From contig JAGXFX010000003.1 of the NCBI GenBank assembly GCA_024637045.1, forward strand, positions 34,598 to 98,597: DNA of 64,000 bases. Reading direction: 5' to 3'. This stretch comes from Soehngenia sp. (lineage in GTDB: Bacteria > Bacillota > Clostridia > Tissierellales > Tissierellaceae). Of this stretch, positions 17,062 to 26,024 are shown piece by piece. Both the position numbers and the translations under genes were made by a program. Below the pieces are notes generated by a model. The model saw nothing but the letters and a program-made list of their open reading frames with translations. It was not told the origin of the DNA and made no database searches. Numbering within the stretch: position 1 is the first letter of the stretch; every line of letters starts with the position of its first letter.

Positions 17062-17448
17062 TTACTTTGCCTGCTCCATTGCTGCCATTAGTTCCTTCTC
17101 AATATTTGAGGCAATCTCAGACAACTTGCTACTACCAAAACCTTTTATAAGCTCCGTGGGATTAAGCATGCCAATGAATACTGATCCCTTATCCTCATAA
17201 ACTGCCATCTTGCAAGGTAGCAACAATCCTGCTTCAATGTTTATTTCAAGGATTTCTTTAGCCTGCTTGGGATTGCATACCTCTAGGACCTTGAAGTTAC
17301 CTTCATAATCCAATCCTTTGCTTTTAAGTGTTTCTTCGAAATCCAGCTCCCATAATACCCCGAAGCCTCTTTCCTTAAGACTTTTCTTAATTGCCTCCAA
17401 TGATTCTTCGTAGCTTTTTTCGGTCATAACTTTATATTTGATATCCAT
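17062..17448 (-). CDS. DUF302 family protein
   Basis: A 128-residue protein. KERGFGVLWELDFEETLKSKG, then EINIEAGLLLPCKMAVYED and VFIGMLNPTELI follow the DUF302 layout, including the LPCK motif with a conserved Cys. The family is widespread and structurally known but without a settled function. GGAGG precedes ATG 17448. It is a single-gene unit facing away from the Tm-1-like operon. Confidence 0.82.
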   Translation of the reverse strand: MDIKYKVMTEKSYEESLEAIKKSLKERGFGVLWELDFEETLKSKGLDYEGNFKVLEVCNPKQAKEILEINIEAGLLLPCKMAVYEDKGSVFIGMLNPTELIKGFGSSKLSEIASNIEKELMAAMEQAK

Positions 17449-17639
17449 CTAAATCCTCCTTTGATTTATTAGTGCCTAGCAATTACATACCCTTAGGAAG
17501 TATAAATATTCAACCTTAACGTCTCGATTTTAGGATATATTGTAGCTATAAGTTATGGAATCATATGTCAATATTTGTATTCCAACATTTCACAATCGAA
17601 TTACTGGTCGGATAAATTCAATAATAATCTGAAATTAGA

Positions 17640-17668
17640 TTGATTAATACCAGAATAAGTTTTATTAT
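17640..17668 (+). promoter_or_regulatory. Candidate sigma-A promoter for the Tm-1-like operon
   Basis: TTGATT at 17640-17645, a 17-bp spacer and TATTAT at 17663-17668, about 70 bp before the start codon. Confidence 0.45.
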
Positions 17669-17740
17669 GCCTAAAGTATGGTATATGAGTAATGATGAGT
17701 AGTTTTGTTTATTAATGTGATAATGGAGGAGATGATGCTG

Positions 17741-18955
17741 ATGAAAACCATTGCTGTTGCAGGTACATATGATAGCAAGGCAGAGGAGTTGGGTTTTATT
17801 AAGGATGTTCTTGAAGGTGTTGGTCTGAATACGCTGACGATCAACTGTGGTGTCTTTAAACCGGAGGTTCACACTGATGTCAAGAGCATTGATATTGCTG
17901 CTGATATCGGTGAGAATTTAATTGAAATAGCAGCAAAAAAAGATAGGTCCCTTGGAACCGAAGTGATGTCAAAGGCAATGGAGAAGGCTATTCCAAGGCT
18001 GTATGATGAAGGAAAGTTTGATGGAATTATTTCTCTTGGGGGAACTGGTGGTACATCCCTTGTTACTCCTGGAATGAGAGCTCTTCCTGTAGGAGTACCC
18101 AAGGTTATGGTTTCAACTGTAGCTTCTGGAAATGTATCTCAATATGTTGGTACCAGTGATATTATGATGGTTCCTTCAATTGTTGATGTATCCGGATTAA
18201 ACTCAATATCAACCAGGATATTTACTAATGCTGCCCTTGCTGTTGCAGGGATGGTAAGTCTTGAGCATGAAGAGAAGGTACTGGATAAGAAACCCCTTAT
18301 TGCTGCCACCATGTTTGGCGTTACTACACCATGTGTGAATATGGCAAGGGAGTATCTTGAGGATAAAGGCTATGAGGTTTTGGTTTTCCACGCAACAGGA
18401 ACCGGTGGAAAAACCATGGAAAGATTAATAGAAGAAGGATACTTTAAAGGTGTACTCGATCTCACAACAACTGAGTGGTGTGATGAGTTGGTTGGTGGAG
18501 TACTTGCTGCCGGGCCTAACAGACTTGAAGCTGCTGGAAAGGCTAAGATTCCTCAGGTGGTTTCTGTTGGAGCATTGGATATGGTCAACTACGGACCAAT
18601 TGATACAGTTCCTGAGAAGTACAAGGACAGGAATCTATACAAGCACAACCCAACAGTTACATTGATGAGAACAACTGTTGAAGAAAACAAGAAGCTTGGT
18701 GAAATAATTGCAGAAAAGCTTAATATGGCTGAGGGACCAACGGTCATGATGCTGCCACTTAAAGGTGTTTCGATGATTGATGCCGAGGGCCAGCCTTTCT
18801 TTGGACCAGTTGAGGATCAGATGTTGTTTGATATGTTAAGAAAGAATATTGACAGAACAAAGGTTGAGCTTATTGAGATGGACAATAATATTAATGATGA
18901 AGAGTTTGCTTTGGCAGCTGCAATGAAATTAGTAGATTTGATTGAGGGGCGATAA
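17741..18955 (+). CDS. Tm-1-like ATP-binding protein (UPF0261 family)
   Basis: A 404-residue cytosolic protein of the UPF0261 family. It opens [17 protein letters not shown] and carries [25 protein letters not shown] and [15 protein letters not shown], the nucleotide-binding and hinge segments of the family, which is related to the N-terminal domain of the plant virus-resistance protein Tm-1. The bacterial reaction is not known. Several Met codons occur in the first 13 of the longest frame; GGAGGAG at 17725-17731 is nine bases from ATG 17741, which also gives the natural family start. The next gene begins six bases after the stop, so the two are co-translated. Confidence 0.85.
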   Translation: MKTIAVAGTYDSKAEELGFIKDVLEGVGLNTLTINCGVFKPEVHTDVKSIDIAADIGENLIEIAAKKDRSLGTEVMSKAMEKAIPRLYDEGKFDGIISLGGTGGTSLVTPGMRALPVGVPKVMVSTVASGNVSQYVGTSDIMMVPSIVDVSGLNSISTRIFTNAALAVAGMVSLEHEEKVLDKKPLIAATMFGVTTPCVNMAREYLEDKGYEVLVFHATGTGGKTMERLIEEGYFKGVLDLTTTEWCDELVGGVLAAGPNRLEAAGKAKIPQVVSVGALDMVNYGPIDTVPEKYKDRNLYKHNPTVTLMRTTVEENKKLGEIIAEKLNMAEGPTVMMLPLKGVSMIDAEGQPFFGPVEDQMLFDMLRKNIDRTKVELIEMDNNINDEEFALAAAMKLVDLIEGR

Positions 18956-18960
18956 TTGAT

Positions 18961-19794
18961 ATGGATAGACAACTGGTAATTAAGAGACTTAGGGAACAGG
19001 TTGAAAATGGTAAGGCAATTATAGGGGCCGGAGCTGGAACTGGAATCTCTGCCAAGAGTGCTGAAAAAGGCGGAGTTGACTTGATTATTATTTACAACTC
19101 CGGAAGATACAGAATGGCTGGTCGTGGATCTCTGGCAGGGTTAATGCCATATGGAGATGCTAATCAGATTGTTGTTGAGATGGGTAGTGAAGTGCTGCCG
19201 ATTGTAAGTGACACTCCTGTTCTTGCAGGAGTTTGTGGAACGGATCCATTCAGGATTATGGAGAAATTCCTCGAGCAGTTAAAAGCGCAGGGCTTTGCGG
19301 GAGTTCAAAACTTTCCTACAGTGGGACTGATTGACGGGGTATTCCGACAAAACCTTGAAGAGACCGGAATGGGCTATGACCTTGAGGTTGATCTGATTAG
19401 AAAGGCTCATAAACTGGGTCTTGTTACCACTCCATATGTATTTGATACTGGGCAGGCCAGAAAGATGGCAAAAGCTGGTGCTGATGTAATTGTTGCACAT
19501 ATGGGTCTTACCACCAAGGGATCAATTGGTGCCCAGACTTCTTTGACCCTTGACGAATCTGTTGTCAGGGTACAGGAAATTTGCGATGCAGGTAAAGAAG
19601 TTAATCCTGATGTTATTGTTCTTTGTCATGGTGGACCAATTGCCATGCCTGAGGATGCAAAGTATGTTCTGGAAAGAACAGAGGGAGTATCCGGATTCTT
19701 TGGAGCATCAAGCATTGAAAGGCTTCCAACTGAGGTTGCGATCAAACAGCAGGTTGAGGATTTTAAGAAGATTAATTTGAAAAAACATGTGTAA
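18961..19794 (+). CDS. Phosphoenolpyruvate hydrolase-like TIM-barrel protein
   Basis: A 277-residue TIM-barrel protein of the PEP-hydrolase-like family, the partner of UPF0261 proteins. [21 protein letters not shown] at the start, [13 protein letters not shown] in the middle, and [16 protein letters not shown] with [13 protein letters not shown] near the end match its conserved core. In plants the same two domains are fused in Tm-1, so adjacency here suggests a shared complex or pathway. The true substrate is unproven. Six bases separate it from the upstream gene, and a terminator closes the pair. Confidence 0.84.
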   Translation: MDRQLVIKRLREQVENGKAIIGAGAGTGISAKSAEKGGVDLIIIYNSGRYRMAGRGSLAGLMPYGDANQIVVEMGSEVLPIVSDTPVLAGVCGTDPFRIMEKFLEQLKAQGFAGVQNFPTVGLIDGVFRQNLEETGMGYDLEVDLIRKAHKLGLVTTPYVFDTGQARKMAKAGADVIVAHMGLTTKGSIGAQTSLTLDESVVRVQEICDAGKEVNPDVIVLCHGGPIAMPEDAKYVLERTEGVSGFFGASSIERLPTEVAIKQQVEDFKKINLKKHV

Positions 19795-19810
19795 GTAAAA
19801 TTAGAATTAG

Positions 19811-19847
19811 ACAGGCAAGCTGAATTTTTGGCTTACCTGTTTTTTTG
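19811..19847 (+). terminator. Rho-independent terminator
   Basis: ACAGGCAAGC at 19811-19820 pairs, with one mismatch, with GCTTACCTGT at 19831-19840, followed by a T7 run. Confidence 0.82.
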
Positions 19848-19858
19848 TTGCGGAAACA

Positions 19859-19887
19859 TTTCCAATTCTGCATAAAAACGATATAAT
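19859..19887 (+). promoter_or_regulatory. Sigma-A promoter for the sensor kinase operon
   Basis: TTTCCA at 19859-19864, a 17-bp spacer and a perfect TATAAT at 19882-19887, 72 bp before the kinase start. Confidence 0.6.
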
Positions 19888-19958
19888 ACTATGGACCGGA
19901 TTCTGAAAAATGAATGAATTGATATATTGTGAATAGATTATGTTGTTAGGAGCTGCTT

Positions 19959-21539
19959 ATGAAAAGAGTAATATTGTTGGTTTGCATAGTAATGGGAATA
20001 ATTTTTACTCAACCTTCCTACTCGGATGCTGAAGTCTACAAGGTAGCTGGTGATCGTGACTTTCCTCCTTATGAATACGTCGATGATGACGGTAAATTCA
20101 AAGGGTTTAATGTTGATCTTCTTAAAGCGATCAGTCTTGTAACTGGTATGGAATTTGAGTTCCTCCCGATGAGCTGGGGGGATGCATATATTTCAGTTCA
20201 TCAGGGGAAAGCTGATATTATCCAAGGTATGAAGGAGTCTGATGAAAGAAGGAATAAATTTTTGTTTTCTGAATCTCTTTTGATGAATTCGCAATCAATA
20301 TTCGTATTGGATGAGAATACTGATATAAGGAGCGAAAATGACCTGACAGGAAAACTGGTAGCCCTTAATAAAGAGGACACTGTACTTGAAGAAATGAGTG
20401 AAATCGAGAATGCAAAAATAATTGAATATGATACCCTTGGGGAAGCTCTTGATAGCCTATTAAATGGTGAAGTGGATGCTTTAGTTGGAAATACCCTGAC
20501 GGTCAACTACTTGTGCAAGGAAAAGAACTCAATTGAGCTTGTCAAAATAGTTGGGGATTCCATAAATGAACAGAAGTATTCAATTGCTGTACATAGGAAC
20601 AATACCGTTTTAATGGATAAGCTAAACGAAGGAATAAATGAGATACAGGAAAATGGTATGTATGACTCCTTGTACAGAAAATGGTTTGGGGCACCTATAA
20701 GAAACATCAAGACAGATTATGAATTTCTGTGGAAAATGACATTGGGTTTAATTGCGGCTTTGTTTGTCTTAATCTATATCATAAAGAGTGCAAATGATAA
20801 GCTCAAGGCTGTTGTCAGTGCAAAGACTGAGGAACAAAAAGCTCTGATGTATGAATTAAGACACTACGACAAATTGCAATTTATGAACCAGATAATTTCA
20901 TCGATTGCTCATGAAATTAGAAATCCACTTACATCAATAAAGATTTATACAAATCAGATTAGGGACAAACTGGATAATCGTGATTTTATGCTTGCTGCAT
21001 CTGAGGATATTCCTGTTGAGATTGATAGAATAGATGGGCTAATCAAGGAGTTCATGGAATACGCATCACCTCGAAGACCGGTTATTGCAAATATAAACCT
21101 GTACGAAGAAATTGTAAGCTCAATCAAGCTGGCTAAATTTCAAATCAATAAGATAAAGATTGAGCTCAATATCGACAAGTCGATTTATTTTAGATTTGAT
21201 ATATCTCAATTTAAGCAGATAATAATCAACATCCTATTAAACAGTAATGATGCAGTAAAGGATGTGGAGGAGCCTGTTATTGAGATATCCGCAATGGAGG
21301 ATGGAGAAGAAGTAGAGATTACTTTTAAGGACAATGGTTACGGTATGAAAGATGAGAATCTTCAATATATATTTGAACCTTTCTACACGACAAAGGAATA
21401 TGGCAATGGTGTGGGGATGTTTGTTGTAAAGCAGATTATCGATGACAATGGTGGAAGCATTGTTGCTGAAAGTGATGGAGAAAATCTGGGGATGAGCATT
21501 AAAGTGAGGGTTAAGAGGGGTGAGATAATTGAAGAATAA
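19959..21539 (+). CDS. Sensor histidine kinase with extracellular solute-binding domain
   Basis: A 526-residue membrane kinase. A signal sequence precedes a family 3 solute-binding domain (about residues 27-245: YKVAGDRDFPPYEYVDDDG, FKGFNVDLLKAIS), which binds amino acids or related ligands outside the cell. One transmembrane helix (about 258-278) leads to HisKA, with the phospho-acceptor His in SSIAHEIRNPLTS (near 316), and an ATPase domain with NILLNSNDAV, DNGYGM and GNGVGMFVVKQI. It resembles the NtrB kinases that pair with sigma-54 activators. The stop overlaps the response-regulator gene by 11 bp, so they form a coupled pair. The ligand is likely an amino acid. Confidence 0.9.
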   Translation: MKRVILLVCIVMGIIFTQPSYSDAEVYKVAGDRDFPPYEYVDDDGKFKGFNVDLLKAISLVTGMEFEFLPMSWGDAYISVHQGKADIIQGMKESDERRNKFLFSESLLMNSQSIFVLDENTDIRSENDLTGKLVALNKEDTVLEEMSEIENAKIIEYDTLGEALDSLLNGEVDALVGNTLTVNYLCKEKNSIELVKIVGDSINEQKYSIAVHRNNTVLMDKLNEGINEIQENGMYDSLYRKWFGAPIRNIKTDYEFLWKMTLGLIAALFVLIYIIKSANDKLKAVVSAKTEEQKALMYELRHYDKLQFMNQIISSIAHEIRNPLTSIKIYTNQIRDKLDNRDFMLAASEDIPVEIDRIDGLIKEFMEYASPRRPVIANINLYEEIVSSIKLAKFQINKIKIELNIDKSIYFRFDISQFKQIIINILLNSNDAVKDVEEPVIEISAMEDGEEVEITFKDNGYGMKDENLQYIFEPFYTTKEYGNGVGMFVVKQIIDDNGGSIVAESDGENLGMSIKVRVKRGEIIEE

Positions 21540-22872
21540 ACTGCTTGTTGTCGATGATGAACCAAAAATACTAAGGTCGCTGAAATTTCTACTAGAGAAT
21601 GATTTTCAGGTATTCACAAGTGAAAATTCAAAGGACGCTTTAAATACTTTCAAGGATGAAAGCATCAGCCTGGTTCTCCTTGATTTAAGGCTAAAGGATG
21701 ACAACGGAATAGATCTTATGAAGAAATTCCTGGAGATTGAATCAAAGGCAATAATAATAATTATGACTGCATACTCAACCTTGGAAAATTCAATCAAGGC
21801 AATAAAATCCGGTGCATACTACTTTATTACAAAACCAATTGATAATGAACAGCTTAAACTACTGCTCCATACAGCAGATGAAAAGCTGAATATGATGAAT
21901 AAAATCAACAATCTCCAGGGGCATATAAGAAAGGACATTATTGGCAACTCACCCAGGATAAGAAAAATCAATGAGGTTATTGATAGGGTAAAGAACACCA
22001 ATGCTACTATTCTAATAACAGGTGAAAGTGGAACAGGCAAGGAACTGATTGCACAGAAGATTCATGGTACCAGCAACAGGGCGGGCAAACCCTACGTAGC
22101 AATAAACTGTGCTGCCATGCCTGGCGAGCTTTTGGAAAGTGAGCTCTTTGGTTACAAGAAAGGTGCTTTTACTGGGGCTCAGAAGGATGAGATTGGAGTA
22201 ATTAGAAGGGCTGATAAGGGAACGCTTATTCTTGATGAAATAGGTGAGATGGATTTAAGGCTTCAGTCAAAACTCCTAAGGTTCCTTCAGGACAAGGAAG
22301 TAAGACCAATTGGTGATGCCACAAGTCACCAGGTCGATATTCGTATAATCTGCATTACAAACAGAAACTTAAAAAAAGAAGTGGAAGCTGGAAACTTCAG
22401 GGAGGATCTTTACTACAGAATCAATGTTATAAACATCATCACACCTCTTCTAAGGGAACGAATTGATGACTTGAAGTATCTGGTGCCATATTTTATCGAC
22501 AAGTACAATATCTCCTTTGACAAAAAAGTTAAGGGAATAACTGATGAGGCTTATGAAATTCTCACCAACTACAGTTTCCAGGGTAACATCAGAGAGCTTG
22601 AGAATATCATCCAAAGGGCGGTACTTTTAAGTATCTCGGAGTACATTGATGCAGATTCATTGCATATCAGCCCACAGAAACCAATTGTAAACAGCGATAA
22701 GGCCAGCGATGATTTCCTCAGGATTTATAAAGGTGAAAGCATGAAGGAGATTGAAAAGAAGGTAATTGAGTTCGCACTCCGGAACAACAACGACAACAGA
22801 AAGTGGACAGCCGACAGTCTTGGAATAGGAGAACGAACACTAAGATACAAAATAAAAGAGTACAATCTGTAA
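21529..22872 (+). CDS. Sigma-54-dependent response regulator (NtrC type)
   Basis: A 447-residue activator. The receiver has DDE at 9-11 and phospho-acceptor Asp52 in LVLLDLRLKD. The central AAA+ domain has Walker A GESGTGKE and the GAFTGA loop that touches sigma-54. The C-terminal Fis-type helix-turn-helix is WTADSLGIGERTLRYKIKEY. Phosphorylation by the adjacent kinase would let it remodel sigma-54 polymerase. It starts at TTG 21529 inside the kinase gene. A consensus sigma-54 promoter lies 126 bp downstream, ahead of gltS, the obvious target. Confidence 0.93.
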   Translation: MKNKLLVVDDEPKILRSLKFLLENDFQVFTSENSKDALNTFKDESISLVLLDLRLKDDNGIDLMKKFLEIESKAIIIIMTAYSTLENSIKAIKSGAYYFITKPIDNEQLKLLLHTADEKLNMMNKINNLQGHIRKDIIGNSPRIRKINEVIDRVKNTNATILITGESGTGKELIAQKIHGTSNRAGKPYVAINCAAMPGELLESELFGYKKGAFTGAQKDEIGVIRRADKGTLILDEIGEMDLRLQSKLLRFLQDKEVRPIGDATSHQVDIRIICITNRNLKKEVEAGNFREDLYYRINVINIITPLLRERIDDLKYLVPYFIDKYNISFDKKVKGITDEAYEILTNYSFQGNIRELENIIQRAVLLSISEYIDADSLHISPQKPIVNSDKASDDFLRIYKGESMKEIEKKVIEFALRNNNDNRKWTADSLGIGERTLRYKIKEYNL

Positions 22873-22922
22873 AACAGCCCTGCAAAATCTGCACCGTGCA
22901 AATTTTGCAGGGCTGTTTTATG
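22871..22922 (+). terminator. Strong hairpin terminator after the sigma-54 activator gene
   Basis: An 18-bp perfect inverted repeat: AAAACAGCCCTGCAAAAT at 22871-22888 and its complement at 22902-22919, ending in TTTTAT. The small loop carries another short TGCAC/GTGCA repeat. Confidence 0.87.
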
Positions 22923-22997
22923 TCAAAATTCAATCTTTGTTGTTTTGACTTTGTACGAAAACCAGTAATATACACATTGTTTGCTTCATGACATATT

Positions 22998-23013
22998 TGG
23001 CATGGCTCTTGCA
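22998..23013 (+). promoter_or_regulatory. Sigma-54 (-24/-12) promoter of the gltS gene
   Basis: TGGCATGGCTCTTGCA matches the sigma-54 consensus TGGCACG-N4-TTGCW, with GG at 22999-23000 and GC at 23011-23012 exactly ten bases apart. It is the only such site I found near the sigma-54 activator gene and faces gltS, leaving a leader of about 110 bp. Confidence 0.85.
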
Positions 23014-23135
23014 ATTAGTTAAGTTTGATATTATTTAATATTTAGTTAATTCAATACAAGGAGGGAAGAAGGAAGAGGAAAGTTGTTCGGTACGAATACA
23101 TACTGTTTAAAAAACTCAAAAACTAGGAGGATGTC

Positions 23136-24374
23136 ATGAACTTTGAACTTATTGATGGTATTACTACGATTAATGTAAACTCAGCGGTAACTTTGGCTTT
23201 TGCTGCATCATTATTGCTTTTAGGTTATTTTGTGAAGAACAAGGTAACTCTACTGGATAAGTATTGTATCCCTGCGCCGGTAATCGGGGGTTTCATATTT
23301 ATGTTTATTACTTGGATTGGCTACTTGACTGGAGCATTTTCATTTAGCTTCGACAACATATTCCAAAATACTTTTATGCTTGCTTTCTTTACAACTGTTG
23401 GTCTTGGTGCCAGCTACAAGCTTCTTGTAAAGGGTGGGAAATTACTTATTGTATACTGGCTAATTGCCGGAGTTGTATCAATACTTCAGAACACTTTGGG
23501 AATTGGTCTCTCCATGGTACTAGATCTTGAAGCGCCATATGCGCTTTTAGCAAGTGCAATTTCCATGATAGGTGGACACGGAGCAGCTCTTTCCTATGGT
23601 ACTACCTTTGGAGAAATGGGATATGAAGCTGCACCACTTGTTGGAGCGGCGGCAGCAACATTTGGTCTTATATCTGCGGTTCTAATTGGTGGACCACTGG
23701 GCAGAAGGTTGATTGTAAAAAACAATCTTACGCCTGATGAAGATTCAGCATTTGATTCATCTGTAACTGATATCAACGTGGCTACAGGTGAAAAACTAAG
23801 CTCGCTTGATATTATGAAAAATGTATCTGTAATTTTCATATGTATGGCGTTTGGTACAATAATAGCTGGCTGGATCGGCAATTTAATCAACATGGGATTC
23901 CCTACATATGTAGGTGCGATGTTTGTAGCAGTAATAGTGAGAAACCTTAATGAAAAGATTCATATGTACAGATTTGATTTTGGATTGGTTGATGAAATCG
24001 GAAACGTAACCCTTAACATCTACTTGTCACTAGCTCTTATGACATTGAAGCTTTGGGAACTATCAGGACTAATAGGTGGAGTATTCATTGTAGTTATGTC
24101 ACAAGTACTTTTAGTTTCACTCCTGGCATACTTTGTAGTATTCAGAATCCTTGGAAAGAACTACGACGCAGCAGTTATGTGTGCAGGCCTTTGTGGTCAC
24201 GGCCTGGGAGCTACTCCTTCAGCAATAGTTAACATGACGGCAGTAAACGAAAAATATGGAATGAGCAGGAAGGCCATGATGATAGTTCCAATAGTTGGTG
24301 CTTTCCTTGTGGATGTTATTTACCAGCCTCAAACAATATGGTTTATAAAAACCTTTGTTGAAAATTTGATGTAA
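23136..24374 (+). CDS. gltS: Sodium/glutamate symporter GltS
   Basis: A 412-residue integral membrane protein with about ten to twelve hydrophobic segments. ISMIGGHGAALSYGTTFGE and LCGHGLGATPSAIVNMTAV are the paired inverted-repeat loops of the GltS family, which import glutamate with sodium. AGGAGG lies before the ATG. A sigma-54 promoter precedes it, and the amino-acid-sensing kinase/activator pair sits just upstream. It is followed at 56 bp by the glutamate formiminotransferase gene, so it may carry glutamate or a glutamate derivative such as formiminoglutamate. Confidence 0.93.
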   Translation: MNFELIDGITTINVNSAVTLAFAASLLLLGYFVKNKVTLLDKYCIPAPVIGGFIFMFITWIGYLTGAFSFSFDNIFQNTFMLAFFTTVGLGASYKLLVKGGKLLIVYWLIAGVVSILQNTLGIGLSMVLDLEAPYALLASAISMIGGHGAALSYGTTFGEMGYEAAPLVGAAAATFGLISAVLIGGPLGRRLIVKNNLTPDEDSAFDSSVTDINVATGEKLSSLDIMKNVSVIFICMAFGTIIAGWIGNLINMGFPTYVGAMFVAVIVRNLNEKIHMYRFDFGLVDEIGNVTLNIYLSLALMTLKLWELSGLIGGVFIVVMSQVLLVSLLAYFVVFRILGKNYDAAVMCAGLCGHGLGATPSAIVNMTAVNEKYGMSRKAMMIVPIVGAFLVDVIYQPQTIWFIKTFVENLM

Positions 24375-24430
24375 ATCAATTAGATTATAACTAGAAAGTA
24401 TTTTACTTCTAGAAAAAAATGGAGGTTGCT

Positions 24431-25330
24431 ATGAGAAAATTAATGGAATGTGTACCAAATTTCAGTGAGGGTAGAGACGAAGCTTTAGTTGAGAAAATCA
24501 TAGATGAGGTCAGAAAGATTGAAGGCATAACAATTCTTGACTATTCATCTGACAAGGATCACAACAGAACAGTTCTTACCATGATTGGATCTCCTGAAAA
24601 AATAAAGGAAGCTGCAATCAATACAGCTAAAAAAGCTGCAGAGCTTATAGACATGTCAAAGCATGAAGGCGCTCATCCTAGAATGGGAGCTACAGATGTT
24701 ATTCCATTCACTCCGGTATCAAATGTTACTATTGAGGAATGCAAGGAAGTTGCAAATGAAGTAGGAGCTGAAATTGGAAGCTGGGGAATACCAGTATATC
24801 TATATGAAGATTCAGCATCAAAACCTGAAAGACAAAATCTTGCGAAGGTAAGAAAAGGGCAGTACGAAGGTTTCTTTGACAAGATCAAGGAAGAAGAGTG
24901 GAAGCCTGACTTCGGACCACAGGAAATGAATCTTAAGAGTGGTTGTACTGCTGTAGGTGCAAGAGTTCCACTAGTAGCATTTAACATTAACCTGGACACT
25001 CCTGATGTTGAAATTGCAAATGCAATTGCTAAGAAGGTAAGACATATAGGTGGAGGACTTAGATTTGTTAAAGGTATTGGTCTTAAGCTTGAAGAAAGAA
25101 ATCAAACCCAGGTTTCAATGAACCTTGTTAACTTCGAAAAAACTTCAGTATACCAGGCTTTCGAAATGGTTAAGATGGAAGCAAGAAGATATGGTGTCAG
25201 TATAGTTGGCAGTGAAGTTATCGGAACCATTCCAATGAAATCTCTTCTTGATGTTGCTGAGTACTACCTGCAAATTGAGAACTTTGGCATTGATCAGATT
25301 CTAGAGAAAAGATTGTTGGATGAACAATAA
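24431..25330 (+). CDS. ftcD: Glutamate formimidoyltransferase
   Basis: A 299-residue enzyme that moves the formimino group from N-formimino-L-glutamate to tetrahydrofolate, releasing glutamate in histidine or purine breakdown. The family core is clear: MECVPNFSEGRD at the start, SSDKDHNRTVLTMIG, HEGAHPRMGATDVIPF, and ARVPLVAFNINLDT. It is a formiminotransferase-only form, with the cyclodeaminase as a separate gene. GGAGG at 24421-24425 fixes ATG 24431, as an in-frame ATG at 24419 lies on the ribosome site. A terminator hairpin lies between it and fchA. Confidence 0.95.
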   Translation: MRKLMECVPNFSEGRDEALVEKIIDEVRKIEGITILDYSSDKDHNRTVLTMIGSPEKIKEAAINTAKKAAELIDMSKHEGAHPRMGATDVIPFTPVSNVTIEECKEVANEVGAEIGSWGIPVYLYEDSASKPERQNLAKVRKGQYEGFFDKIKEEEWKPDFGPQEMNLKSGCTAVGARVPLVAFNINLDTPDVEIANAIAKKVRHIGGGLRFVKGIGLKLEERNQTQVSMNLVNFEKTSVYQAFEMVKMEARRYGVSIVGSEVIGTIPMKSLLDVAEYYLQIENFGIDQILEKRLLDEQ

Positions 25331-25351
25331 ACAATGAGCTTTACGGCTTTT

Positions 25352-25379
25352 AGGCTCGCCATGTGCGAGCCTATTTTTT
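25352..25379 (+). terminator. Terminator-like hairpin between ftcD and fchA
   Basis: AGGCTCGC at 25352-25359 and GCGAGCCT at 25365-25372 form a perfect stem followed by ATTTTTT. It probably lowers fchA transcription relative to ftcD. Confidence 0.83.
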
Positions 25380-25418
25380 AAGGGTGTTGAGATAAAATTT
25401 TAAAACAGGAGGCATAAA

Positions 25419-25982
25419 ATGGATTACAAAGATATAATGGAATTAATACTTGATACAGATGATGTTACAGTTGGAGGCGGAAGTGCTTCAGCATTATCAG
25501 GTGCTTTGGCTTGTGGATTGATTGGAATGGTTTGTAAGCTTTCAACTAAGAAGGATTACGGGATTGCACCTGATAGACAATTAGAAATAGCTAAGGAGCT
25601 TGAGGATATCAGAGACAAGTTATTGACTGGTATTGTAGATGATGCAAATGCATATGGTGTAATAATCAATGCTTTCAAGCTTCCCAAAGAGACAGATGAA
25701 GAGAAGGAAGAGAGAAAAAGAGCTATTGCAAATGCTGGAGTAGTTGGAGCAACTGCACCAATGGAAAATGCCAAGCTCTGCAGGAGAGTCTACGAAATTG
25801 GGATTGAGCTGGATGGTAAGACTAATCCAAATTGCAATTCTGATTTGGTAATAGGTTATGAGCTTGCCAAGGGTGGAACAAATGGATGTATTATGAATAT
25901 TGAAGCAAATCTTCCTTTGGTGAAGGATGAAGCTAAGATTCGGGAGTTTAACAATGCAATTAAGGATTTAAAAATCGACTAA
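25419..25982 (+). CDS. fchA: Formiminotetrahydrofolate cyclodeaminase
   Basis: A 187-residue enzyme that turns 5-formimino-THF into 5,10-methenyl-THF and ammonia, the step after FtcD. The segment VTVGGGSASALSGALACGLIG is the conserved start of the family, followed by DANAYGVIINAFKLPKETDEEK and APMENAKLC. With FtcD it feeds one-carbon units from formiminoglutamate into folate metabolism. AGGAGG lies 10 bases ahead of the ATG. It is followed by a HutD-like gene, which supports a histidine-related role. Confidence 0.93.
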   Translation: MDYKDIMELILDTDDVTVGGGSASALSGALACGLIGMVCKLSTKKDYGIAPDRQLEIAKELEDIRDKLLTGIVDDANAYGVIINAFKLPKETDEEKEERKRAIANAGVVGATAPMENAKLCRRVYEIGIELDGKTNPNCNSDLVIGYELAKGGTNGCIMNIEANLPLVKDEAKIREFNNAIKDLKID

Positions 25983-26024
25983 TTAAGAGTATGTTTTTCA
26001 ATAATTAAAGGCAAGGTGTTTATT

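Noticed and set aside
22718..23014. Cys-rich frame on the minus strand and a short frame on the plus strand (22803-22991)
   Set aside because: Both run through the 18-bp palindromic terminator, which yields the same repeated CKICTVQILQGC peptide in both directions. This is an artefact of symmetry.
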